Source: Nematostella vectensis (taxonomy: Eukaryota > Cnidaria > Anthozoa > Actiniaria > Edwardsiidae). From it: a stretch of 64,000 nt of DNA. Both the position numbers and the translations under genes were made by a program. Shown here piece by piece: positions 12,464 through 25,200 of the stretch. The notes beneath the pieces were generated by a model. That model was given only the letters and a program-made list of their open reading frames with translations, had not been told where the DNA came from and made no database searches. The stretch lies in the NCBI RefSeq assembly GCF_932526225.1, contig NC_064037.1, forward strand, positions 12,506,203 to 12,570,202, in the 5' to 3' direction. How positions within the stretch are numbered: position 1 is the stretch's first letter; each line of letters starts with the position of its first letter.

Positions 12464-14556
12464 ATCGTAGGATGCGACTAGCTGAATATTTCTTTAATGA
12501 AGACAAACCCATTGATAATGATACTCTCTCTTTTGACAGCTCATTTAACCCTTTCCGTAACAAAAGCACTTGGACTCCCTCCTCAGGCAGGGATAACTCA
12601 CTCGACACCTTCCTTAATTCTGTCAAACTACAGATACAAAACTCTACACTTAACAAGACTCGCTCTAACATCACACCTGGTGAACGTAACGCTTTAACAC
12701 AACTCAACCAAAGACAAGACATCATAATCAAACCCGCAGACAAAGGATCCGGCACAGTCGTAATGGACAAAGACTGGTATATTAATGAATGTAATAGACA
12801 ACTTAATGACACTAAATTCTACACACAATTAGATGCCGACATTACTAATGACATACAAAAACGAGTCACAACTTACATCAACCGAATGCACACGGACGGA
12901 ATAATTAATCAGGACACTAAATCCTACCTCACACCCAAAGACTCTAAACCTGGACGGTTTTACATACTCCCTAAAATACATAAACATGGTAATCCTGGAC
13001 GCCCCATTATTTCCTCTAACTCCCACCCCACCGAACGCATCTCAGAATTTGTAGACTACTACCTCCAGCCATTAGTAAGTAAACTTCCATCATACGTTAA
13101 AGACACTAACCACTTCTTAAACATTTTATTAACACTCAGCAACCTACCAACAGACTCTCTCCTGGTCACACTCGACGTCTCTAGCCTCTATACTAATATT
13201 CCACATAATGATGGCATCAACGCTTGTCACCACTTCCTTCGCACATGTAACACTAACCCCATCCCTGCTGGCACTATTTGTGATTTAATCCGCATGATCC
13301 TCCAAATGAACAACTTCTCCTTTAATGACAAACACTACCTCCAGAAGCATGGCACCGCAATGGGCACACGCATGGCACCCTCTTTCGCCTGTCTCTTTCT
13401 TGGTCTATTTGAAACCAACGCTTTGCGTGACGCCCCCTACAAACCACATACGTGGTTAAGATACATCGACGATATTTTTGTTGTATGGACTGAGGGCCTA
13501 GACAAATTGAACGCTTTTGTAGATTATCTTAACAATCTACATCCCACCATTAAATTTACAAGCTCCCACTCCTATAACAATGTACCTTTTCTTGACGTTA
13601 ATGTCTCCCTTGTTAATAGTAAAATCGAAACTGACCTCTACTCCAAACCTACTGACAAACACCAACACCTTCTTTTTTCATCTTGCCATCCTCATCACAC
13701 CAAAAAGGCCATCCCCTATAGCCTCGCCCTCCGTATTCGCCGCATTTGTTCTACAAAAGAAAGCTTTAATAACCGCTGCAATGAACTCACCAACTACCTC
13801 CTCAAGCGTGGCTATAAACCCGCTTTTCTCAAGAGACAAATCCTACGCGTTGCTAACATTTCCCGCATTGACGCCCTACGCCCTAATAATAACAACCACA
13901 AAAACTCCCGTCGCATCCCCTTTGTCACTACCTATAACCCTACACTACCTAACATCAACAACATAATCCGTAGAAACTACAACCTTCTACTCTCGTCTAA
14001 GCGATGCCATAAGGTTTTCACTGAGCCCCCTCTTGTCGCCTTTCGCCGCTCACCTAACCTCCGCGACATCCTCGTTAAAGCCAAGCTACCTTCCGACCGC
14101 TCTCCCACCAACCAACCTCCCGGTGCTTTCCGTTGCGGAAAAAACTGCCTAACCTGCCCCTATATTAGAACCGATGGCCTTACAAGCTACACATTTTTCT
14201 CAACAGGTGAAACACGACCTATAACCTCCCACATAACCTGCAATACTAAAAACGTGATTTATATGATTCAATGTAACCGCTGTAACCTTCAATATATTGG
14301 GGAAACTAAACGCAAATTAAAAGAACGATTTAATGACCACCGCAGAACTGTAGACTCTCAATCTCGATCCATACCAACCCACGCCGCTGAACACTTCCTA
14401 AAACCCAACCACTCCGCTTCTGACATAGAGCTAATACCTATTGAAAAAATAAGAAATAACCGCGACTCCATCCGCAAAGCAAGAGAAGCCACACTGATAG
14501 CTCGCGCTGGCACTCTTGAACCCGGTGGCCTCAACCGGCGTGAAGAAACCGTTTAG
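12464..14556 (+). CDS. Penelope-like reverse transcriptase with GIY-YIG endonuclease, 5'-truncated
   Basis: The frame is open from 12364 (730 codons), but about the first 33 codons are antisense arm sequence, so only the part after 12464 (about 697 codons) is real element protein. Residues counted from 12364: RT motif region IIIKPADKGSGTVVMD (120-136), GRFYILPKIHK (197-207), motif A VTLDVSSLYTNIPH with Asp271, motif B GTAMGTRMAPSFA (330-342), motif C RYIDD (366-370), a CGKNCLTC Cys cluster (591-598), and a C-terminal GIY-YIG nuclease with VIYMIQCNRCNLQYIG (631-646) and a following Arg-rich helix. No stop or frameshift interrupts it. The N-terminal part of the usual protein is missing at the inversion junction. 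Penelope-like proteins copy RNA at a nicked target; this copy may have lost its own start codon. Confidence 0.92.
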
Positions 14557-14839
14557 CTACTTAGTAATCCACACCACCCTATTTACCATCTTCCATAAGT
14601 CACTAAATTACTATTTTTACCTTTTGTTAGTTAATCATCAATGAACTTTGTACTTTGTCACTCAATTACTATTTTTACCTTTTGTTAGTTAATCATCAAT
14701 GAACTTTGTACATATACTAGCTATAACATGCCATTGTAACTCATTTATAACCTGAAGAAGGCAGGTATTGGCCTGCCGAAATATCGTTCTAAAAAACATA
14801 AATCTGCGTTGTTGTCGACTTTTTCTTTTAAAGGTTTTA
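13569..14839 (+). repeat. Right arm of the Penelope-like palindrome
   Basis: Sense-oriented arm holding the 3' half of the RT/GIY-YIG frame, its stop at 14554-14556, the 58 bp tandem duplication and the ribozyme. The spacer between arms is 1,105 bp (12464-13568). Confidence 0.93.
14744..14793 (+). ncRNA. Hammerhead ribozyme, right arm copy
   Basis: Core CUGAAGA at 14752-14758 fits the CUGANGA box. Helix II is GGCAGG (14760-14765) with CCTGCC (14772-14777). GAAA follows at 14778-14781, then the cleavage triplet AUC ending at 14785. Helix I pairs TTTATAAC (14744-14751) with GTTCTAAA (14786-14793), one mismatch. Helix III is only AU/AU with no loop, so it would form between two copies rather than within one. 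Dimeric, short-helix-III hammerheads are known from Penelope-like elements. Confidence 0.78.
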
Positions 14840-14840
14840 T

Positions 14841-15224
14841 TAATTAATCAACTGTCGACGCAGACCACAAGGTCCGACGCACACCAGCAGATAGAGGCTG
14901 TCCGGTGGTTTCTTCCTACGTCTTTACAGTGTGGGTTACCTGTGCATTAGCTATTCAAGAGAGGCACATGTCACATATCCGGGACCTCGCGGTATTTTCC
15001 CGCCCGCCGTCTTCAAATCACGACTGGTTCGGACCGGTTTCTCTCTCTTGCCATTGCATCGTCGTGAGTTTTCTTCAAGGTTGGTATTGCAATCTGCTTT
15101 AATTGTCTTCATTCCCGGTGTCATCGGAACCACATAGTATAACCAAGAACATCGTGTGATATTTTTATCATTCAGAATCGTGATATTCTTTTTCTGATTT
15201 GTATTACAGAGGAGAAAAATTAAA
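14841..15224 (+). promoter_or_regulatory. RAN upstream region
   Basis: About 285 bp between the retroelement flank (14940) and the RAN start codon must hold the proximal promoter and 5' UTR, unless a further upstream exon exists. I see no clear TATA box. The A-rich context AAAATTAAAATG precedes the start. Confidence 0.4.
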
Positions 15225-16994
<1,770 letters not shown>

Positions 16995-19353
16995 AATGTA
17001 GGAACAATAGCTCCATAAATGTGGCAATATATGTGTTCTTGCTTGAACTTATAAAACTCCCATCCAGTGCAAACATGCAAGATCAAGCAGATAAACCTGC
17101 CATGATACATGGTAACACTAGAATTGTTGAAAACCTCTCAGTTGCTTAGATGTGGACAGTTGTGTGGATAAATAACATGACTGTTAAAAATAGTAGTCTT
17201 CACAGGTATTTAGTATCTCAAAACAAGAATCTATATACATAATAGTTATTTGCCATAATTTTTGTACTGCAAGCATGGTTGTATATTATTATAGCATAAT
17301 AGAAGGGCTATCGTATTACTTATTCTCACTTGCTATGATACCTCACAAATTGCAAGTGGAATTTCATAAAGCTGGTCATTTGAAAGATAAAGAAATGAAA
17401 CCTGACTTGTTGAGAGTTGATCAATTATTGCTTATATAGATAAGATTTATGCAAACTGAATTCAGGGTAGTTTTAATTTTGGATAGAACAAAAGAAGTTT
17501 TTCATCCATCAACTACAACCATTAGTAGAGTTCTTGAAACCTGCAATAAACAGCCCCTTTTTGTATGCCTTGTTTGCACTTTAAACAAATGTGTTATGCT
17601 AATCAAAGAACCTGCCCCTATTCAGCACGAATGATGGCATTCTACTGAATATGATTTTTTATGGTTTGACATGATTGTTTTCAAAGGACAAAAAAAGCTT
17701 TACGTTACCAAAATTTTGGTGTCCTCACAGGTAACTTGACTCCAACAGTTTATTATTATCTGATTGAACAGTGAAGATCAGTGAGAAGTCTAGCAAGGAC
17801 ATTTCTGTCTTTTATTTTCTTGGTAATCTTTTGTGGGGGTTGAGGGAGGGGCAATAATTCAAAGCAGGGCAATTACTGGAAGCTGGGTTCTGAAACGAGC
17901 ATTTGTGGGAAGTAAATCCTCTACATTTTTTTTTGCTTACAGTATGTCAATGAAATAAAACCTAAATGTTACCATGGGTGGCAAAGTGGTCATGAAAAAT
18001 TAGGAAACGTGTTTCCTCTTGAGCACCCTGGGCATGTACACTGGGAAGTATTTCGTCCAGAACCAGACTTCCTTTTCCTTTCTTGGACAACCTCATATAT
18101 TGGCTTTGTAGCCCCTTCACTTGTGATGATTTCACCTTGAAATCATCCCAAGTGATATTGAATCTCCTCTATCCACATATTCTCCCCCCCTCTTTTTGTA
18201 TATTTGCTGGATATGTCCCATAGACATTTCCTAGACCATTTTTTCGTCTATCGAATTTTTCCCTTTTTTAGCCTTTTCTTCACAACAAAAACATCTCCGT
18301 CCACCATTTTGATGTGGTGAACTGCGAGCGTTGCCAGGCAATGAGCCTTGAAAATGTTGCTTTGTGTGGCCAAACTAGGATACATTCGCAAAAAAAATGT
18401 TTCCATGTAGCTTGGAGACGTACAATGTTACTACTTTACTGCGGAAACATTTTTTGTGTCCTGGACACAAAATTAGTGTCACGCAACAATGATTTCGTGG
18501 TGGCCAAACTGTGAAACATGTGTCCCTCATTTGACCAGGGCCTAACTATTTAGACTTTATTTCATGGACATATCAAGGGTGGATATCCACCCCTCTTTAT
18601 AAGTAAAAGATCTAAGATCTATTTGACCTACCAATAACCACTGCATTAGTTATAAGCCATTATCCAGAAATCCTGGATCTGCCTCTGCATATAGCACTAG
18701 TATAGTGCATACAGTACTTAAAAACATTTATCAGGTGGCTGTACGTTTTCAGCCTTAGATTTGAAGTCTGAACTTGAGTACATTAATTTTTTGAGATGTT
18801 GACCCATTGATATGTACCACTGTAGCAGTATTTCATCACTAAAGTGCAAAAATTCAGATTTTTAGATTTTAAAGATGTCTCATTTGTGCAAGAAAAAGAA
18901 ACTGCAAAAGCCTACACATTTCATCAGACTTGCCATGCACTGAGACTTAACTTGTATGACACCCTACTTTGATAAAATGGGAAAAAGATCATGGAAAGCA
19001 TTAACGCTACACATGATTTGGCACAGCCTCCGTGGGCATATTTCCGTCCCAGAGAGACTGAACCACAGGAAACCCAACACCCCCAAAGCTTTTTTTCCCC
19101 TCAGATCCTTTTTCACCCATACATGTGCCTACTGAGTAGTCTAGATTTGACCATCAAGAAATCATTGTATCTGAAAGCCTACCAATACATGGCTATAGCC
19201 TAAATCTTCCATATTAAAATGCTGTAAAAAGCTAGACATTTTCTTCTTTATAGCTCCCTAATATTTTTTTCTGTGGAGGAGGGGTAAATTTTATATACTT
19301 TTGCTTTTAGAAGAAACTTTATTATCTACAGTATTTACAGAAGATATGCTTTT
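16995..19353. other. 3' flanks of two convergent genes
   Basis: Holds the RAN 3' UTR and, at its right edge, the 3' UTR of the minus-strand SAM-domain gene. AT-rich. Short open frames here (for example 17449-17634 and 18991-19203) have no recognisable domains. Confidence 0.45.
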
Positions 19354-21658
19354 CTATTCATTTTTGCTACTCTTTCTCTTCAATCTCTCTTCCTTTTCGA
19401 GCTGGCGAATGTATTCCTCAAATGTCAAGATATCTGCCTCAGCCCCAGTCTTGCTCTTCTTTTCTAGATACATCCCCAGGACCTCCCTGTGAGGGAGGGA
19501 AATGCTTCTATTCCAGTATGGGTCTTCTATACCAAGGGCTTCACGGATTTTCTTAGAGATAAACTAAAGTGAACAATCAAAAGTATAATTTAATGATTGC
19601 CTCAATGTGCTTGAAAGTTGCTTTTTTTGTCTTATTTTTTTAGGGCTTCAATAAAAATTGCATAGCAAAGCAAAAAAAAATATTTTCTAATCAACTGAAC
19701 CCTGGCTATAAGGGAAGAAGCAAAAACTACTCCTAAAAATACCAAAACACAGATTCAAGTATCCAATTTTATAACAAAGTCTCAAATGATAAATTGTCAA
19801 ATTCTTTGTTTTGAAGTCAGAATAATCTCGAAAACATTGGCTGTAGAATCTCTTTCTGCGAACACAGTTACCATTTGTAGCCCCCTCCCCCCCATTAAGG
19901 CCTGTTAACCAAGTCACAACAGACTTTCATATGGTCTCAATATAATCAGTACAATCAAGGTTAGTGCACAGGAAGGAAAAACACAGATTCAAGTATCCAA
20001 ATATATAACAAAAGTCTCAAATGATGAATTGTCAAATTCTTTGTTTTGAAGTCAAACAGACTTTCATATGGTCTTAATATAATCAGTACAATCAGGGTTA
20101 GTGCACAGGAAGGGAAGAACTTCTTGCTGTCCCTTCTTAGAACTAACAGGCCAGAGGGTTCTGAAAAACAACCCTATTAAACTAGAAAGTCCCAAAGAAA
20201 ATTGATTACATTTTACTGGCCTGACAAGATCTTTACTTCAGTGCAACAGCCCAAATCTTACTGATTGTGTGGACAACAGCCCACTCTCTGAGTATACACA
20301 CCTTGATATGTTCAAAGTCTGTGACACCCATACGTGGTAGGGTGGATGCATCCACTTGAATCAGCCTTCGACCGTTGACTAAATTGTCAGAAAATGGCCT
20401 CTGTATGATGATAAAAAATAATACTAAGAAAAAAAACTAAACAATGTCAGGCCAGTAGGCTAGAGGTTTAGGGGGTACCTTAGTATTACAAAAAACAATT
20501 CAAACAAGTTATTTTGACAAGCCAAGATGAGTGAGTGCCACTTTACCAATAATGGCTAAGGGATGTTTGGAATTTTAATGAGGAGCCCTAAAAAATAAAC
20601 TCTCCACATGCAACATGTACCCAAGTTTAGTCAGACCTTTAAGTTTAGACTTTTAGTGAGTCTTTACCCGGCCCTACCAATTGATAATTCCGATAATCAA
20701 TAATAATCAATAGTAATCGATAAACATCAATATCAATCAATCAATACCTAAAATCAATAGAAATCACTAATGTGGTACTGTGTGAGTATCGATTATTATC
20801 GAAAAATATTGAAATTATTGATTATTATTAGTTATATTGATAAATATCGATTTCTGTTCTAAACACTACTCAGCTAGTAGTGTTTAGTACAACCCTACAA
20901 TGTATAAGTATGTTCAGCCATGCTGAACCTAATTATGAAATTCTAAAACTTAATTACAACTTACAATGTCGTATTACTCAAATTGAAAGTATTTGAGATG
21001 AAATAACATTTACAGATGAACACAGGCCCTGAAGCTAGAAGTATCATTCCCTGTTCATGCGGTAACCGTGATTGCAGATTTAATTTTCCAGAGGTCAGTT
21101 TTAAATAAAAGAAATCGATAAAACCCGATATTAATCGATAATAATCAATATGATTGAGTACTCTTGTCTGTGAGTATCGATTATTATCGATTTCCAATAT
21201 CAATCAATAATAATCAACTGATGGATATCGATTAGTTTCCGATGATCGATCTTTATCGATTGGTAGGTCTTTACATTGAGCCGTCAACATAATATATAAT
21301 TAGTAAGATAGTGAAGTAATACTTCTAATAAAAATTCAAATTAAAAAAATGAACCAAAAGGGTAATATATTTTTTTAGCGCTCGATCAGTAGAGGCATCT
21401 ATTGGCAACCATTCGACTCGTGTGTAAGCCTCTGCTTGCTGAGGAAAACAATCAAAATAAACAATTTCAAGTGTTTTAAAAATGGCTATTTCTTACTCGG
21501 TACTGTTTGAATCCTAAGTATTCAATCCATTCTGCTACATCCTCAATGGTCCACTTGATACAGGAAGGCGTCCCATCTGCTTCAAAACTCGGCTGCCAGC
21601 CATCCAGGTCAAATTTAGTTGGAGTTTTACGTGAACTCTTCACTAGCCCCTCCGCCAT
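19354..21658 (-). CDS. SAMD15: SAM-domain protein of SAMD15 type, complete, 3 exons
   Basis: Exons in coding order 21497-21658, 20302-20400, 19354-19563; 156 residues, all phase 0. The SAM domain runs from WTIEDVAEWIEYLGF (residues 36-50) through LVNGRRLIQVDASTLPRMGV (about 62-81) to the KKIREALGI helix (about 91-99). After it comes RSISLPHREVLGMYLEKKS, which matches the segment after the SAM domain in vertebrate SAMD15, then a charged EEYIRQLEKEERLKRK end. Human SAMD15 is several times longer because of an acidic N-terminal extension absent here. SAM domains mediate protein-protein association; the cellular role of this family is not well established. The start is the Met in ATGGCG at 21656-21658, with an in-frame upstream ATG as alternative. 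Confidence 0.88.
19745..20114. repeat. Direct duplication, spacing about 233 bp, in an intron
   Basis: ACACAGATTCAAGTATCCAA and the following 55 bases at 19747-19820 recur at 19981-20054. CAGACTTTCATATGGTCT and the following 40 bases at 19919-19976 recur at 20056-20113. The second unit lacks about 97 bp of the first. It lies in intron 2 of the SAM-domain gene. Confidence 0.8.
20660..21274. mobile_element. hAT-like MITE with 8-bp target duplication
   Basis: GTCTTTAC at 20660-20667 is repeated exactly at 21267-21274. Between them the ends are inverted: CCTACCAATTGATAA on the left and the complement of CTACCAATCGATAAAG on the right. An 8-bp duplication is typical of hAT elements. The 599 bp body is made of ATCGATAATAATC-like palindromic words and codes for nothing recognisable. 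It lies in intron 1 of the SAM-domain gene. Confidence 0.75.
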
Positions 21659-22299
21659 CTTGGATTGCCAGGGCAACCAGAAGCTTTCCCATGGGACCTC
21701 ACGCGCTTAACAACACACAGGCTACCCAACATTACTACAACTTGGACAGAGTGTAGTATAAAATCCGAGTGGCCGGAACATCGCAAAAGGTAAATCGTCC
21801 TAAGATTCCGAGCTCGTAGATTAACAAGTTTTAAATTGTGAAACAGTGAGAGAGCAGCGTTGGAAGCACTGGAGGATTCCGTCAAAAATATTTTGTTCCT
21901 GTTCAAGAATGTGCCAGCGATACCAAGGTACGAGAAATTGTCGGGCCGCTCTGCCATAAAGTCTGTGGTGCTAGCGCTACCGATACGCGCCAAGCACTGC
22001 TGGGAAGCCTGTGGTGACAGCCCTACCGATATGGTAGGGACCGAAACGTCGGATTCGAATTATTTGTTTAAGTGGGCTTTTATTTGATTTATTGACTTGA
22101 TTTATCCGACTAGCAAAATTAGAAAAAGAATACGACGCAACGGGACACAAAAATAGTATAAATGTTTATTCGAGTAGTTTTAGAGTCGGTTCCAAAGTAT
22201 ACACCAGTTGACCAGTTTCAACCTAACGAAAGTAAGTTAGGTTAGTCGGTAGCATCTGATCGTTCTATTATCAGGTTAAGTCTAGCAACATTTTTGTAT
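21659..22299. other. Short intergenic region with a retroelement relic
   Basis: Lies between the start of the SAM-domain gene and the stop of beta-ureidopropionase, both on the minus strand. It should hold the SAM-domain gene promoter and the beta-ureidopropionase 3' UTR. The 21980-22090 part looks like a Penelope-type terminal segment. Confidence 0.4.
22004..22056 (+). ncRNA. Degenerate hammerhead-like motif
   Basis: Helix II CCCTACC (22021-22027) with GGTAGGG (22033-22039), then CCGAAACGTC (22041-22050) with GAAA and a GUC triplet after a loopless AC/GU helix III. Helix I GAAGCC (22004-22009) with GGATTC (22051-22056), one mismatch. The expected CUGANGA box is replaced by CTGTGGTGA, so this copy is probably dead. 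Layout matches the dimeric hammerheads of the Penelope-like element at 14744. Confidence 0.45.
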
Positions 22300-25200
22300 T
22301 CACTTTGTTGTTTCTTCATGGACAATTGGTGGCTTGTAGTTGCGTTGGACTGCCTCACTCAAAGATTTTGCGTACATCTTCAAACGGGATGTCATCTAAA
22401 AACAAGAAAAAAGGCGTTGGCCAAGTCGAGTTTAAAATGATCCATAGAAAAAAAACTTTAATATGCAGCTCTAGTAGTTTTGCTGTGACATATCAAATGT
22501 TAATGCACACACAGTTTGAGGGAATCTCGGCAACAACAAAAAGCATGGCGGCATCAAATGCGTCGTCCACACACCTGGAATCCCCACTTGTCTTTGACTT
22601 GTCGGCAAAGGTTAAGATCAACTTCAGTTACAAGTAGCCCATCACGCGTACGGGATAGACCCTAGCAAAGAGAGAACACAACATACACTACTCAAGCATC
22701 ATATCGTGCAATTTTCATACCCCTCGCCAAGATTCGGAGCAAGGGAGTGGTGTCATAGAGGGGTGTACTTAGAAGACCATTTCTCCTATTTGCTCCTGCA
22801 GTAGACAGAATAGTATTGAGGGCAAAGAAAGACCCAGTGGAGAGGGGAAGAGCCCACCATGTATGACCAGTAAACACAAGTAAAGCACAAAATTCTTTCA
22901 AGTAAAGCACAAAAACTCTTTTTCCATAGCAATCTAACGTGCGAGCGGAATACCCTAATGGAGAGAACCATATCATCACCAAGATGTCTCTACATAGTGC
23001 AAAAGAAAAAAAAGTTACCAAGAGCGGTTTCTTTGCTCATGTTTGGTATTTGTTACCATCAAAGGCAACTTCGTTATTATTGTTTCAAATGAAACTACTA
23101 TCGAGGACCGCGACCTGCATTAAAACGCCTGAGGAGGAGGCTAGAGGGCGAGGCTGAACTCAGACTCAGTCTAGGGAAAAACGTAGAACGGGGTCGAGAG
23201 AAGTAAAACACTGACTACGGATCAAACTCAAATCGGCATTTAAAGGTCACTAGATTCATCTAGAATATTATTCTATCAAAAAACACACATATAATTAATC
23301 TTCTTCTTAACTACCAATGAAGGGTTCAACCGAGGTCAAACTCATCTCGTCGCATGAGCAGGGTGGGGGGGGGGCTCCTCAACCCCCCCCCCCCCTCCCT
23401 GGACACATGCCAGCATTTGGCGGCACATTAAAAGAACGGCATCTAACTGGGACATACTTACCGGCGTGCGACTGCCATTAGGAGCCGCCACGTAGCTTGA
23501 CCCTGCAAACAACAGAAACCAGAATTTAGCACTGGGACACATTCTTTCTTTATTTGTCAGCTTATTGCTTACCGTAAAAATGGCCAAAGTCTTTATGAGC
23601 TGAAATAAAAAAAAATATTGAAGGGTCAAATGTGAAAAAAAGGTCTTGTGACACTTTTTCAAAAAAAAAAATAGAGGCATTTTGATTGAGAATTAACTTT
23701 AAATTCAGAGAAATAAAAGCATAGTTATTGCCTTGCTAGGATGTTCAATTAGTTTATATAAATATTCATCTACGTACTGTAAAACGTCTGAATTACGGAA
23801 TCTAACCTGGCTTGCCATCAGCAGAAGTGAACTCATGCTCAAAGTGCTCCTACAGGAAAGAAACGCATAATGAGAACACTCTTCGAACATGGCTGCAAGG
23901 ACGTTTGCAGGATTTAGAATATGAGCGGATGTATAAGAGTGGCGTATAGAAATATTTCCAAGAAAGGGAGGACATGTGATTCCTACAACAAAGACACATG
24001 AAAATCAGATTACACTTTGAGATGCGTGCATCTGGGAATTCCCCCAAAAACCCAAATTATTAGAGGGACTGGTGTGAAGTAACAATTAGAAAGAAAGGGT
24101 GATTTTTCCAGCCAAAATTACCTCAATCCCGGGTTTGCTTAACAGTAGCGCCTTAGTGAAAATGGTATACTTATAAACAGGGATTGAAGTTACAAACAAA
24201 AAATTGATGTTACTCGGATTATTTTCTTCTAGTATGCTCACCGTTCCTACTCTGTTAATAGGGACAGTAAAGTAAGAGTTTGCTATCGCTGCATTTCTTG
24301 CTTCTATTGACCAGAGAGGTTCACTGAAAAAGAAAGACAGGCAATCATATAATACTGTATCTCAAGGAAAGGGCAATAAATTAAAACATAACTAAAGCAG
24401 TACTAAAACAACTACGATATTATACCAAGTTTTCAGCGTTAATCTTCCCATCCTCATGAACCCCAAGCGTCGGGGTCAGCGTAACGAGGTGCAAGAAACA
24501 GGCGAAACAAGGAGACAGAGAGCAAGGGGGAGAGGACAGAGGGCGAGGGGGGAGAGGACAGAGGGCAGGGCGGTGAGGACAGAGGGCAAGGGGGGAGAGG
24601 ACAGAGGGCAAGGGGAAGAGGACAGAGGGCAAGGGGGAGAGGACAGAGGGCAAGGGGGTGAGGACAGAGGGCAAGAGGACAGAGGGCAAGGGGGAGAGGA
24701 CAGAGGGCAAGGGGGAGAGGACAGAGGGCAAGGGGAAGGGGACAGAGGGCAAGGGGAAGAGGACAGAGGGCAAGGGGGAGAGGACAGAGGGCAAGGGGGA
24801 GAGGACAGAGGGCAAGGGGGAGAGGACAGAGGGCAAGGGGGAGAGGACAGAGGGCAAGGGGGAGAGGACAGAGGTCAAGGGGGAGAGGACAAAGGGCAAG
24901 GGGGAGAGGACAGAGGGCAAGGGGGAGAGGACAGAATGCAAGGGGGAGAGGACAGAGGGCAAGGGGGAGAGGACAGAGGGCAAGGGGCAGAGGACTGAGG
25001 GCAAGGGGGAAAGGACAGAGGGCAAGGGGGAGAGGACAGAGGGCAAGGGGCAGAGGACAGAGGGCAAGGGGCAGAGGACAGAGGGCAAGGGGGAGAGGAC
25101 AGAGGGCAAGGGGGAAAGGACAGAGGGCAAGGGGGAGAGGATAGAGGGCAAGGGGTAGAGGACAGAGGGCAAGGGGGCAAGGAGGAGAGGACAGAGAGCA

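Larger units (their letters stand above)
11183..14940 (+). mobile_element. Penelope-like retroelement with inverted truncated second copy
   Basis: A Penelope-like element on the + strand (RT plus GIY-YIG reading frame and downstream terminal segment, 12464-14929) is preceded by an inverted copy of its own 3' part (11193-12463). An 11-base direct repeat GTCTTTACAGT at 11183-11193 and 14930-14940 is a candidate target-site duplication; it would put about 90 bp beyond the palindrome inside the element. Within each arm a 58 bp unit is tandemly duplicated (starts 11321 and 11379, and the mirror positions). Penelope-like elements are known for variable structures with partial direct or inverted copies. 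The insertion lies about 285 bp upstream of the RAN start codon. Confidence 0.88.

Noticed and set aside
12066-12812. 248-codon minus-strand frame and its copy at 13580-13966
   Set aside because: Shadow frames of the reverse transcriptase gene, duplicated because the arms are duplicated.
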